Source: Apostichopus japonicus
Taxonomy: Eukaryota > Echinodermata > Holothuroidea > Aspidochirotida > Stichopodidae
Length of the DNA stretch: 64,000 nucleotides
Assembly: GCF_037975245.1 (NCBI RefSeq)
Contig: NC_092568.1
Location: 29,107,501 to 29,171,500, forward strand
Direction of reading: 5' to 3'
Part shown: one piece after another, positions 12,701 through 27,700 of the stretch
Position numbering within the stretch: the stretch's first letter is position 1
How the letters are laid out: each line of letters begins with the position of its first letter
Position numbers and translations under genes: made by a program
Notes under the pieces: model-generated
Database searches by the model: none
Seen by the model: only the letters and a program-made list of their open reading frames with translations
Told to the model about the DNA's origin: nothing

Positions 12701-15700
12701 CTTCATTGTTTAGTGAATTTTGCATTTTGAAGATGCATTTTTTGGGGGGGGGGGGAGGGGGATATTGCAATCAACAACTTTGACAATTTTCCTAGTGGTA
12801 TATATCCCCACCACAGTTTCAGGCATATATATCTAGGAAGTTGTTGTTACACTTATTTGCATAGTACAGTATGTGTCTGTCATATTTAAAAACAACAACC
12901 TTTTTCTAAAACCCCAAGAATTGAAACAACTTTTGGCATTCCATGCCAAAAAAACCAAAATCAAAAGTAGTGGATTGCAGCAGATATTTGCTACTAAACT
13001 CAAAATGTCACAGTTTTCATAAGACAAAGGCACGAAGACCGACTTATAAACAAACAGTTATCGAGGTGAAGTGCACATGATAGAATGTAAGCATCGTATA
13101 TTACGAAGGCAATCCTAACTAAGCTGCAAACCAGCCTAACGAGAGAGACATCCTTCTACACTGACAGCATCTCTATTGGTTTGCAGCATTTGTACTACAG
13201 AGAAAACGAATGGGGCTCTGCAGCCAAGACCAACTTTCAATCAATGGTGCTGTCACATCTGTCACGTTGTCCGATCTATCTTGACCAGCTGCAATTTCTC
13301 ACCACAGATCATAATGCCAGTATTGAGAGTAGGCCATTAGTAAGTATACAATTTCATTCTTACTTATTGAAGAAAGAGATCTCTTTTTTTCCCTCTTTTA
13401 TTCAAAGTAAGTTCTGTCTTTAAGGGCTTTAACTTGTGTTTCCCTTAAGCCCTTCTTTCCGTTTGGCCAAACTGTACAAGTGGAACTATGAACTACTGTA
13501 GGCAATCACCCGGGGGTGTTGGGGGAGGGGGGGAGTTGGGGGATCTAAAGGCGTGTTTTCAGTTTTCATGCGATCATGTTACTTTGAATCAGAGATCTAT
13601 AAACATTACAGATTACACATGTTGGGACTGATATGACATCCCCAGCTAGAGACACTGGACAGCCACATACTCAGACAGCATGTCATGTGTCCTAGCTAGG
13701 TAAATTATACTCTTTTATAATTGGTCAAGTTGCACTATGATAGGTGGTGGGTTTCCTACAATAAAAACACAGTAATCTTTCATAACTAAGAATGCCATCA
13801 TTCTAGGCAGGAATCCATAACATATTTAGCTGGCCTCATTTCTAGCCACTTGCTATTAAAGAAATGCATGTGTGCACATGTGCCAGAGAAAATTCTGCCA
13901 GGAAAAAAAGAATAAACCTTCGATGGAAGTCATTTTTGTGAAATATCAAAACTGAACATAAATGATCAGCAAATTCACTATTTCACACAGAACTAAAAAA
14001 ATTCCCAACGTCAGATCTTTGGCCTCAATGTACAATGATAGAAAAAGGTGAGTATGATTATATCGTGAAGTGGCTTGAAGGCCTGGGATTATAAGAGCCC
14101 AACCTTTTACCACCAAAACACAGTGCAGGCCTAATCCTTGTGCTAGGTCATGAACGGTATACATCTGAGAGCTTAGAATTGAAGATCAAAATTGATTAAA
14201 ATCCTTCACATTTCTCCATAAGTTGTGCTCATGCAAGTCATAATTCACTTGTGCAAAAACATTTTTACCGTTTTCAAATTTCTAAAAGTCTGCCTAGTGG
14301 TCCAGAATATTTTATATATCCCTGGTGATGTTTATTCCTTTGAGTGAAGGTTCAACCAAGTCACACACAAAACCAAAACCAAAAACAAAAGAGAGCAAAA
14401 AAATACAAAAACCAAGAAACAAAACAAAATTTAAAAAACATAGAGTTATGAGATAGATGAGGAGTATGGACGGTCTACGACACTCAATACTCTCAAGACA
14501 GGTTCAGAAGTGAAATTTCCATCGGTCTGTGAATAAATACATTCGCCAGTCACGCTAACTAACAATGGTGAATCAGAATCTGGGGTGATCTGCCGAAAAG
14601 TTAACAGGCTGCGATCAAGTTTCAATTTTATCACAAAATGAAGCCTTAACGACAGTGAGGTACCAGGCCTCTCTCTCTCTCCAGCTCTTTGCCTCAAATA
14701 TTTATTTCAAAAAAAAAAAAAATACAGATAAAATGACAGCTACAATCGATATCTTACATGGACCGAGTGTCTCCCCCCCCCCCCCAAAAATCAATCTGGC
14801 TTAATAGTTGAGAGTCGAGCAGCCTGATTGGACTGCCACTTATTGAGTTAACTGCTATTTGTTCTGCTGTGCACATGAAAACTCCATTTTGACTTACTTC
14901 TAAAGGCAATCAATGACTTTCAATAGCCTGAGGATGACTCCGAGCATTGTGCACTGGCAGTCAATACAAAACTTCCGGAACTAAACAGTATAATCAATTA
15001 AAACAGCGGGAAGATAACAGATGTTTGAACAACTTGATATTTTTTTGCTCTTTTTACTAAGTTTCTTTCTTTATCCTTCGTCAAAACTTGCGTTCTTCCT
15101 CATTGTGGTATTAACTGTTTCATTTCTTCAGTCGGGCATTATACTCAGGATTATTTGTTGTCATAGTATTACTACATGATATGTATACTAGTTTATATTA
15201 CTAGTTTGTATTACTAGTTTGTATTACTACATGATATGTATACTAGGATTGAAATATATTCAATCCAAATGATATTTCCAATTTGTTTTCTCTCTGATTA
15301 AAATACTTGTCCATGAGGTATTAAGCTTTAAAAAAAAAAAAATTTGTTTATACTTTTCATCACAAACGTTTTTTTCATTGTGTTTGACAGTGTTAAAACA
15401 AAGATAATCTTAAATGTTTCTGATCAATGGTACTACTACAGTTAGTACAAAAGCATGGCAGATGACATACATGGTAAAGGGATGAAAGCTGACAGGTATA
15501 TTTTGATAAATTTATATCCCTCTCTTGAGAAAAATATTGATCGTGATACTGTCTCAAGACAGAACACCATACTGAAAGTGTGAATCTGTTAGGCATGTGA
15601 TAAGAAAAACACATTGAAGGTTACTACTAATAAGTGGAATCTTTCACATTGACAGTCTATTAAAAGGACATCCCAAAATTGCTAAAACATGCTAAAATCA

Positions 15701-18700
15701 GTAAATGGCCCCAACATTTAAAAATAAATTTAAAAAATCATTCTGTTCTCTGCATATATATATGAATGTATCTCACTCGAGATCCAGCCTTTCTCTAAAT
15801 GCAGCATAGTTGTTAAACAATTTTCTGGTATTCCTATCTATATATATACATATATATGACATGAAACACTCTGTGATTCGTTAATTCAAATTGTTCTTAA
15901 TGATTAGTGCAATCCTAATTAGGCCAGTCATCCTAAAACCAGGCCAGTCATCCCAAAAACTAGGCCACTCATCCCAAAACCAGACCAGTGCTTTTGATGT
16001 TCAATAATGACATTTAATTCAATTGGATATATAATAAGATTGAATAAGGTTGCTTAAAACATGTATCACTGGTTGTGCCTCTAACATTACTAATACAGAT
16101 TTATACCCCCAATCCAAATAAGAAGGTGTTGGATTTTAAATGTCCCTATCCCCATTGCCCTGTTGTTTTGTTAATACTGATGTTCAGTGTATATATATAC
16201 TCTTAACTTTGCACTAAACTGTTGATATAGACAACACTCAAGACTGAAGCTGTCAGATTATTAAGGAGCATCTGTAAATAGTTTCAACTTACGATGGCAC
16301 TTTGACAGAACTGTGTAAATGAAGAAATATAAGCAAGAAAGTCTCATGGTTGTCTGTTCCAAGTGTTTACTAATGTCTGACCAAACTCTATCATTGACGC
16401 CCGGAGTGAGGATTCTGTCTAGAAATCCGGAGACTTATTGACCTAAGAAGCGAGACCGTTTACCATCATGAAGTTTTCTTTGAACTGCTTAGTGAATTCT
16501 TGATTGATTCTAATGTATCCCAAATATTTAAAATCTATATCTCCTTCTTGTACTTGTAGGACATTTTCACGACGAGATGTAAAATTTTCTCAACTTTGCC
16601 AAGATTCCCCAGACTTCATACCCCAAACGATTACCTACGGAACTGCTACGGACAGTCAGGAATAGCATGCAATCAACATCCACTCATACTGATAACAATT
16701 TAGTTCTAATTTCAAAGTTTATGATCAGTTTCACAAGTTGCTACTGCCAATGTCACTTTACCAAAGGCACCGAGAGCCAATTTAGGCCCTGGGGACAATT
16801 ATATCACTGGGCCCACTTTTCGAGGCTTTCATTTCTGCTCAAGGTATATTACGAAAATGCAAATATATTCTTTAGTCCCATATTTCCCCGGGAGCCCGAA
16901 CTGACCCCAGGCTATAGTCAACCTTACCCCATCGCCCTCTTCTTCTAGTCTAGTCACTACCCTACATGTATGAATGAGTTTTAAAACAAACAAAAACACA
17001 ACCTTCAGACTGACTTTAAAAGCTTAATCATGGAAGAAGCTCTTACTTGCAAATACTTCAATCTCCGCTGAACCAGATCTTTCAGATTTTGTGATTCTTC
17101 CTCCCTCCAAATCTCAAAGCCATCGTATCTGCTCATATTGTAGATGTCTGTTAGTATTGACCTGAGAGGAAAGTAAAAAAAGTATTTCATCTCCAAGCTC
17201 CGACGAGTTGGCCTTCTGTATACATTTCAGTAGGAATTCATTTCAGATGATTTTGAAAAAATATGTCCTTTTTGATTGCAATTGACAAGTTTACGCTTTA
17301 GATAATGGTGACCGCCAACGACTGCCTGCTGGGTTTTTTACCCAAAGGGCAAGAAATCTTCTTGTCCTTCTCATTACACTGCAACTAGTTTATTTACTAT
17401 CACTGCTTGAAATCTACAGCTTAATGTTGGCTCACAGTTTAATATATTTATATACATAGAGGCAAATGTAGAGTTTGAAAACAGGTATGAGAGAGAAACA
17501 CACATTTTAAAGTTAATATTTGTTACTGACTTAAAATTTTAAGGAAATTAACATTCATATTATGTACAATAGATGATAACGCAGACAAAACATTTCAAAA
17601 TAAACAAGGTTATGATCAAATATAGAAAACAGATTCCCTATGGGATATATGCCAATATCACCTTTTCATGACCAAGAATATAGGCATGCACAGTACAAAA
17701 ATTATCCATCCTAATAAATGAAAGATGGCTAGAAATTGTTTTCCTACACTGATGAGGAATGTCTCTTTCTCTCATATGTCAAGTGTGTGTATGAAATGAA
17801 CCTCTCGCTCTCAATTTTACAATCCTCTTTTAGGTAACATTCATAACTATCCACATCAGCATATCTCTTCTATTCTGGACGTGACAGAAGCACGACTGTA
17901 TTTTTGTCTGTGCAAAGCTTTGGGCTGGTCGGTCATGAAAAGTTAGAAAATAACCATGAAATAATTTGATCTGACTTTGCATAATAAAAGTTTATTCTAA
18001 TTTGTCAATTTGTTACTCTCATTGTCATGAATATAACAGTATTTAGTTATTTTTATTCAATGTGTTCTCACTTTTGTAATTTATTTTTTTATTCATTTAT
18101 TGCCTTAAACTTGTTTATCAATGCAATGTAAACGATATTTTATTCCAAATGAACTGAGTTCTATTCCATGATAACTGATTCAATACAATGAGCGTTGAGA
18201 ATATATAAAACTTTGCAAACTACTGTACTGTACCATCAAATTTGGACGAAAAATGTTTTGGGTAAGTTTAGTAAAGAGACTACCACTTGCTCATTCTATT
18301 GGCAATGTCTCCCTCTCACTCACTCAAAACCTCCTCAAACCTCATCCTCCTCATCCTACTCAAAACCCTCCTTTCCCACTTCCAATCTTGGTAATTGTTC
18401 TGTTTTTACCCAATGTGAGAAATTTTGTCCTAGATCCCACCTTTAATCTACCACCATAAATAAAGTGTGGAACAGCAAACATTCAAAATATTGATTACAA
18501 TGTATATATTTATATCTGGGAAGCATAGTAACTTTCATGGACTTTTTCATTGAAATGAAAATCATGTCTGGAGTACAGTCATCAATGGTGTCTATACAAA
18601 TCTGCTTCAGCAACTTAGTGACCTACAAACTAAAACAATAGCAAAAGTTGACAAAGGCACAAAATAAATCAATATTAAAGTAAACAATTGCTCATAAAGA

Positions 18701-21700
18701 AGATTGCTTTATGTTCATCTCTGTCAGCTCTGACAGGGTGAAGTAAATCCCAAGTTATGTTACCCTACTTTGTTTACTTTGGAAAAAAGCTACAAATTGT
18801 AAGTTGTATATTAAACCAACTGCACTCTTAACATGTCGGCCATGTTCAACTGACAATGGAACACACACTGTACATTTCTTACCGCACGTCACAGATAATT
18901 TACGGCAAAAGAAATCCAAGAAAAGTTGGAAAGGGTTGAGAAGAAACTGGGATATGACAGTCGCAATGGGATGTATCCTCAAGAGGGTGCAGTGTGCTAA
19001 AACAGTTATCAGACAGCCCTTCAGGCATTGTAATGTACATGGGAGGGTATGTCTACGGTGAATGGAGATTGTAAAATGATTGGTTTGATATGTAAGGAGA
19101 AGAAAGATTTGAAGAAAGAAACTAAAAAAAAAAAAAACAGACAACATCCAGGAAACTTTTGGAAAAACAAATGGAAAAATAGTTCAGAGCTTTTACCGCC
19201 TAACATTGTAAATGGCTGTCACCTTCAGGCTAATTATGTTTTGTTACATTACCAAATGAAATATGATTTTTAATCTAAAGTACTACTAGGATTCTGAATA
19301 TTGTACATGTTTCTCACAAACTATTCAAGACAGAAAATATTCTGGGTTCAAATACAACAATATATTTCATTTCAATGGTTCTACTCTATCAATATTTTGC
19401 TTGAATTTTTCTATTCTTATTTCAAATTAATTTTGATTCATCATTCTGGGCCAATATATTCTATTTCACTGAAGTCATGTTGGCTGGTTACATTGTGAAT
19501 GTTTCCTATCAACATGATATTATATCTTTAGCAGAGCTCTGGCAAAAGTCCAAGAGAAATTAGTCAACAATATCCCGAGATGAATGTAATCCAATCATTG
19601 AAAGGATTGCACAGGAGTAAGTTTAATATTCGACTGATGAAAGGCGAATATATTCTAACCTCATCCAATATGAAAAAATGTTCATTCAGTTTACATGTAC
19701 CATCTTTGTGATATTGATATAGTATAAAATTGTCACAGTTTGAACCAAAGTGTACTTTCAAGCAAATCTTTATTTGCAAGGAAACATCTCAAAGTATAGC
19801 TTTATCAAGAATTAATCAAAGAAAGTGAATTCTGAATTCATAATAAAATCTAGTCATCGAATAATTTTTGAACGAGTCCATCGTGATGCTGCATTTCCTG
19901 TTGCACTTGCTGCATTATAACTCATACCTATAGAGAGACCTTAAAGGTCAGCAGTGTTGGCACCAACCACATTGCAGCATACTAACAATTTCTACAAGCT
20001 TTATGAAAGATCTTTCCTAGAGGTTTCTGATCCTCCATATTGTTTCCAGATGTATAGGAGGGAGCAATTTGAAAAGTCTCAGTATTAAAAAGCAAAATGC
20101 TCATAGGGTGACTATAAATACTGCTTGAAATATGGGCACTGGTGACCATTTTTTGAATTTCTAGCATATTTGTAGGCAATACTTATGGCCTGCAAAGGAA
20201 AGTTACAACAGGATACAACTTTAACCCTGATATCATTACAGTACATTAGAACATTCTCTGTTACACTTTTGTTATCAACATCTATAATAAAAAAAATATA
20301 AATAAATAAGGCAATTTAGGCATTAACTTAAAAGGTTTGTAACACATGCAACTATGAAACATGCTGACATTACTTGCAGTTATCAGTGATAAATATTTAA
20401 CCAGCAAATTCACTCACACTATGTTTATTAGAACATTACAGGTGTTTCAAATATACACGATTAACAACCAAACATTGATTACCATTTTCCTTTCTAGTGA
20501 CATGAAACTCATCAATATTTCTGTGTTGGTATATATATTCTTGGTTTATATCATGAAACTTGCCTCTCGTCCTGAAAACTGGTCAATTAATCAATGCGCC
20601 TTCTCTGCCGATGTAACATATTGCTTGTAACCATGGTTATTGACACATATCATTACCACACCCTCTAGTTTAGTACGTCAGTTTTGTAACTTATTTAAAT
20701 TATTCAAAACATTTGACAATGTCAAAGATGGTATTTTGCTGGGACAAAAGTTGTTTTAAGTTTATGTTCAGTACGTGCATGCCCCAACAATGATATTAAT
20801 TTAATGTTTATATTCCCTTACACATATTCTGCGTCAATAAATGGTGGCGGGAAAACGGTTACACAGGATGAAGTTGAATAGCTGACATTTGACGCATTTC
20901 ATTTCTCTCAGCTGATAGAGAGTTTAAACTAAGGAGGATCAACTCTTACGTTGCTCAGCAGGAGCATCCAAATTGTTTTTGTTATGAAAAATTATTCAAT
21001 CTTGGCATGTGAAGACACTTGAATTAATCAATAATTCATACTGTATGTGTGAAGGTCTTTTAGATACATTATACTTACCTTGCCACATACTGTAAGAATT
21101 ACTAAGGTACGGATATGGTAAAATGGCAGAAATGCCAAAGCGTACGTCCAGAAATATATGCATGATGTTGTCGACTTCAAATCATAATAACATCCCAACT
21201 ACTGACCATCTGACATACAGAAAATGAAACAGCATTTTGGTGATGACTATGGAAATGCCCTATACAGTAAGGTGCCATCAAAAATGTTAAGATCTATTTG
21301 TAAATATTAGTACTATAATATTCAACAAAATGATCAATTATTCAGACTTAAGTATATCAACAATTTGCAACAAAAATGACAAATTGTGAATTGTGACAAA
21401 CTGTGATTTGTGACTGAACTGTGACTGAACTGTGACTAAACTGTGATTTGTGACTAAAGCTTTTACAAAGACTGATCCTTGAAATTGCATGTATAAAGCT
21501 AAGGGAGATCCCTAGAAGCAACAGACCTTCACTTTCTAGGTAAAGGTCAAGAGGTCAAGACGTCCTAAATTAGGACACTGTGGGCCTTTCAGCATTCAAC
21601 AACAGATGACCTCAGACAACATGTACATGTAATTACATCCACAAATAAGGGCTTAATTCTCTCTTTACATCTACCTTCACCGCCTCTGCTCCAGATCTCT

Positions 21701-24700
21701 CTCTGATACAGCAGCTGTGTCTGCTATCAATATCATACGATTCCTTAAGACTTTCACTCTTCTGTACCTCTGTAGAGAAACTATTGTTCTCTCGTTTATC
21801 GCCTTAAAGAGTTGTAGTACAACAGCATGCATTACAAGTTCAATCCGGTTAGCCCTCGCTCCGTTTATAACCGGAGGAAAAAGGCAATTTTCCGAGTATC
21901 CCATGATCTACGAAGTAACCAAAGCCGTCTTCCTTGAGCACTGTATCTTACAGTACTCCGGCTGAAGTCAGACTTACCGTGTGAATATATTGTGTCGACT
22001 GGAGTAAGATAGGGAAGACAGCTTTGATCACTTTGTAGATCATGTGATACCCCGAAAATCACATTTTTCCCGGGTATAAACAGAGCGAGGGCTAACCAAG
22101 ACTGAACTCATAATGTGAATAGGAGTACAAGGAGTATTTCCCTGAGTACGAGTACAAGCTGACTATAAAGCACATAGCCTTTCAATAGTATGTACAGTAT
22201 ATACTAGAGTTAAAAATTTCTCGAGTACAAGAGAAAGAACCAGAGTGAATATGAGTACAAATCCATAAGGATGAGTACCAATACAAGCATATATGCTAGA
22301 TCATGAATACAGTACAGTCTCAGTATTGACTTACTACAAGTCTTTAGTGCTATGAATCCTCACCCCCATTAATATATCATATTTATAGGTGAGAGTTAGT
22401 TGAGACTAGTGGAACACTAGTAGTTGTTACTCAGAGTTTCACGCATTGAGGGAATATCAGACTGTCCACCGGACATGCAGCACTCTGTGCTAAGATAGAC
22501 CCCAACCAAAGTATATAATATAACTATACATATAGTTATATATATATTGTTATATAGTTATATAACAAAGATTCAGATGTTCACTTCCTGTTGCAAAAGT
22601 GTAAAGGACACCAATGAAAGCTGTGTTTCATTTTCATTTGTAGTCACACAGTATACAGGAAGTGTATAGCCCAAAATATTTTTTATAATCATGTGCCTCT
22701 GGTATGTAGATTTACTGAAATTTAAATCTAATACTGCTGAAGCTGGTACTGTATCAACACAACTGAATTCATTGAACTTCAAGACTTGTAATTTGCCAGT
22801 AGCTGCTGTAGTATGCTTTCTACAATCCAAGGGATGGATTATATCAATCCCCTGGATAAAATTACAAGCCTGGTGGAATTCATGCAAGGTCCTGCATTCA
22901 AGATCAATATTACCATACAAAGGGGTGACGGAATTTAACACATTCCTTCCGACTCCCAACATTTTGTCTCCCAATATTTCTCGGTCATAATTATCAACAT
23001 CCAAGTAAAAATTAATTATTAATTATAATTAATTAATTGTATTTTCTTATTACTTATTATTAAAATGAAAATGTTTAAATTTTGGAATTTTTATCTTTGT
23101 TTTGCTACATTATTTGCAATAAACTTCCACTAGTGTAGCTAACAAATTTGATTGTGGAGAGATTTCAGGATAGAATTGACAACAAAATACTGGGTAACTC
23201 AAAATGCTACTTCTTTAATCACTTTTGATCAAAGCACTGTAGGGCAACTTCTGCCTATTGCAGTGGATCTGATTCAATACACTGATTTAAGTAATACAGA
23301 AAGGCAATAATTTCTTTAGTTATCTTTACTGTCCTTTGTTTTTTTTTACAAGTAAACATTTAGCAGAAGTGATTAAAACATAAAAAATTCAAAATAATCA
23401 GAAATGAAGAAACAAAAACCTTGTAGATCTATGTCCATTTTGTTTTCAAAAAAAAAAAGCCAAAGGGATCAATTAAATAAATTGACATACTGGAGGTCTT
23501 TATCAGCTTTTCTTTTCTTATTATTGGAATTTTATATCAGTTAAGTAATGAGTTCCTGCTGGAAGCTTTACAATTTCCTAGAAAGCATATTTTGAACATG
23601 TTTGACCTGTTATTACCCTACAACCGATGGTACATGAAATGCAAAATAATCATAAAGAGATGCAAGGAGAGAAGCTATGATCTTGATTCTCCTGTATGGA
23701 AAAAGACCTTCTTGACGCAGGTCACTTAGAAACGTTCCTAACAGTTGAAAGGACATCTCATTATTAACCTAGATAGAATAAAAATATGCTTAACATACCC
23801 CCAAACTTACTGGGTTTGGGGTTTTACAAGTTGATAATACTTAATACCAGTCTACTAAACATATGCAGTCCAATCTACCTAGCCTATAACAAATGATAAC
23901 ATTATTACAATCACCTTCCCCACCCCCCGCCCACATGACCCTAACTGTGTCACTGCCCTATTCCATCCAGATGTACACTTCCATGCAGGTATGACATTTT
24001 TCTCGTTGCTGGATTTTCAACCATCTGTATCAACATTTTACAGTGTTCTATCCATGAGTTTCTGAAGATTCTTTAACCGTTATCTCTTAAGCTTAGTACT
24101 ACAAGCACTGAATTCAGTATCCTTGAAACTGTCTGTGTTTTCAACATACATGTGTTATTTTCAGTCGGTTTAAACAATATATGCTTAAAACAGCTTTATT
24201 CTCATCTGGGTTCAAATTAACCCTCCAATTAATTTTTTCCACAGGGTGTTACTTCAGTAGCTTCAAAATACTTCTATTGGATGTTCCAAAGAAGGATACA
24301 CTAATTATACATGGTGAAAGGTGCAAGGTAAAAAAAAGGTTTGATCACATAGGACCAATGTTCGCCTTCACGAAATCATTCAAAATTAGCAATTTTATAG
24401 TAAAATTACTTCAATTTAGTAGCTTACTTATCTTGAGTACCCTTAAAATGTCAAATGCCAGGAAGAAATCTTTTTTTATATCAACCTTATAAACTTACTC
24501 TAAACTTCCTTGTAATTTAGTTGAAAATGAGAGAAGAATAAAGGGATGGATTGTACTTTTAGGTACTGAACATAGCAAGGGCATCTCCTTCTCCAGTCTG
24601 TGTTCTTACCTCTGTTGATGGCTGCCGTTATCTAAGATATTTTCAATAAGCCCCTTCTGATCTTTATCTAATTGTTTCTTCAAGTTTTTGAGCTGAGACG

Positions 24701-27700
24701 TCATATAGTACCATAGTTCGATGACACCGTCGCTGGTCTTCCTTCGTATGTGCTCGTACTCTGGACGTGGCTCGGAACATTGGGTTGACTTTATTGCTGT
24801 CGAAAGAGATAAAAAATAATGTTGAGAGCGTCAAAATAACATAACGATTTATGCACAAGTTATATTGTTGTAAAAGAGTCGAATTGAATATTGATGCAAG
24901 TTTTTGTCAGAGAAATGATTTTCAGTCTGTTGCAAACAAAACATTTTCAAAACATCAAAATAATCATCACATTCCACCAGAACAAAGAAACAGAGAGATA
25001 AACTATGCCCCCAAAGTAATAGTGGCATTGTTTGTTATTCAAAGTAGTGCTTTGAAAGAAGAACATGTCAAAAACCTTTTCTTGTCTGAGAACAATGATA
25101 ATGTTTTTGCTTCAGCTTTAGTAAAAGAAAATGACAACAAACATTGCCAGGGATTATACAGTATGGCCTCAAGCAGACAGAAATCTTGCAAAGTTGTGAA
25201 AAGCTTTAAGGTAAGGATGCCAATCACACAAACGCCAACAATCATTCATATATATATTATATACAGGGCATTGTCTTCAAAGTTCACTGATTGTGAAGGA
25301 AGCACAGCAAACCTTATCTTCACAATATACATCTCTGTTGAGTCTCTGGGTCCCCTATCTGAGAATCAATTGCATTATTTACATCAATTATAGCTTGAAA
25401 AGTTTCATCCTTAAAGTGACATCATTATTAATTCATGAAGATTAATGTAAAAATCCAAACTAGAAACCAGGCTCATGCTGCTTCCCAGTCACTTGGCCTC
25501 CTTGTCTTAATATGGAAAAAAAAAAACAAGGACATGACTAGAAAGACAGGCAATCTGTTTGAATACTTGAAGGGAAAGTATGTCATCCATACTATACTGA
25601 ACAAGGGACCTAAAAGCTAGGATGGAGAGGGGATGATCTAGAAAGACAGGCAATCTGTTTGAATACTTGAAGGGAAAGTATGCCATCCATACTATACTGA
25701 ACAAGGGACCTAAAAGCTAGGATGGAGAGGGGATGATGTAGAGAAATGGTAAATTAGGCATCCCAGTGTGTAGGCTAAAACAAGATCTGAAAGATTCAGT
25801 ATAGGAAATATAAAAATAACACCTGCATTGGCATAAATGTGTGGAATACCTTTGTAGAAAGGTGCACTACTATAAAGAAACCAAAATAAATGAAACATCT
25901 CATGAGACAATTCACCTACTGTAAATGTACCTACATGTACATTTCACCTATATGTACAGTTAAGTCACCTACATGTACAATGTGCCTACATATACAATTC
26001 ACCTGCATGTACAGTAAAGTCATGTACATGTACAATGTGTCTACATGTACAATGAAGTCACCTACATGTACAGTAAAGTATTCTTACATGTACAATGTAC
26101 AGACTGTACATGTATAATTCACTTACATGTACAGTAATGTCACCTACACGTACAATGTGCCTACATGTATATTTCACCTACATGTACAGTAATGTCACCT
26201 ACATTGGAGTCCCTTTCAAAGACTCCAGAAGTTACTAAGAAAGTTTTAGTAAAGGACTTATATATAGGACTTAAACTTGCAGAAATATTTAGACAGGTCT
26301 AGGCAACATTTGTTACATTTTTACTACCCCAGATGACAACAAAAACAGAGATCCAGTATATCCAATGATGATTTATATCAAGTGTCAATAATTGCTATCA
26401 TCTAAATGTCACAAATCCCAAAAGTGGCCTTCCATTTTTATTTCTAACATTTAACAAAAAATAATCATTAAAAAGCCTGGAAACAGATACATCTGTCACA
26501 TACAGTAAACACATTGAGTGTCTCAAAGTTTAAAAATGGCTTCTGATTTGAGTATATTATCTGTTTACCTCTTGAAACCTCATCTGACCTTATTTATTCT
26601 CAATTTCTCATTTCTAATGTTACTAAAAACGAAAACAAAATAAGGAGATGTTAACGGATTATGTATGTCACATAGAATAAAAAAGCTGATTGCTTCAAAG
26701 GTCCCTCAATGGGATTTTTGAGATACCCTAGAGCAAACTATTACATTTTACCTTTGAAAAACCTCATGTGATCTATATTCTCTTTTTTGATATTAAACAA
26801 CAAGTCATATAAAACAGGGATTTATCTGTCACATACAGTAAACATGGTGATTTCCTTACAATGTTGTTGTTTCAAGGAGAAATCTAACAAGGAGACTGAC
26901 TATATCACAGGAAATGTTTTGAAGAACATTTGCCACTATGACATGGGACATAAATCCAAAGTGTTCATTAAATGGAGGGAAAGAATGCTTTTATCTGCCA
27001 GAACTTAATTTTATCTAGAAATCTAGAATAATGTTATAAGTGGCACACTGTCCTTCTGCTGGAAAATCCCTGTAAAAACATTTTGATATTTCCAAAGTGA
27101 ATTTCTTTTGGGTCTACTTTTGGCTCAAATGAACTTTGAAAAATGCAGTGGTGTTTATTTATTTTTCTACAAGCCATTTACCGTTACCACATTAAATCCA
27201 GAGCAGATGTTTTATCAAACTAATAGTCACTTACCAAGCATTTGTGCAGTATAAAGGAATCATAGCCAGGGAATGCTTAAAGTTCACAAGTATTGCCCCT
27301 CTTAATATACCGGAAGTAGAGATAATGGTCGCCCATGATCAAATTACAACAAGCTTTTAGCTGCCACTCTACTAAAAGTAAGTTATCCACACTCAGATAT
27401 TTCACTGTCTATTTTTGGTTTGCCAAAAGGGGTAACTATGGGATCACTCTTACCGATCTCCCAAAATTGTGAGGGGGACCGCGGATTGGAAAGTCGGCAA
27501 TGACTACAAGCAGATCGCAAAGTCGGTAATTACAAACACGGTTAGACTCGTCCAACACGGCAGCATACAGAAACGTTGTACTCAAAGCCGAAGCCAAAGT
27601 GAATTAATCAGGTCACATATGATGAGTCTATGCATGCTAAGTTCTTCAATACCGCCCTCTTTAACTCTCTGGGAAACATTTCATACTGTAGTTTGATTAA

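Larger units (their letters stand above)
11348..17046 (-). other. FUT8 intron 4
   Basis: 5.7 kb GT-AG intron. It holds G/C homopolymers (12744-12755, 14773-14785), a CT run near 14672, small direct repeats around 15167-15246 and a four-unit repeat at 15921-15991. No nested gene supported. Confidence 0.92.
17162..24609 (-). other. FUT8 intron 3
   Basis: 7.4 kb GT-AG intron. It contains a short tandem repeat (21376-21457), a palindromic element (21847-22097), an AT palindrome (22512-22565) and an orphan open frame (22573-23004). The rest is AT-rich without clear features. Confidence 0.92.

Noticed and set aside
24664-24858. 64-codon minus-strand frame over FUT8 exon 3
   Set aside because: Wrong frame; the correct frame is set by homology and by phases of both neighbours.
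24851-25393. 180-codon plus-strand frame starting with ATG beside FUT8 exon 3
   Set aside because: Low-complexity composition, no recognisable domain, antisense within an intron; most likely chance.
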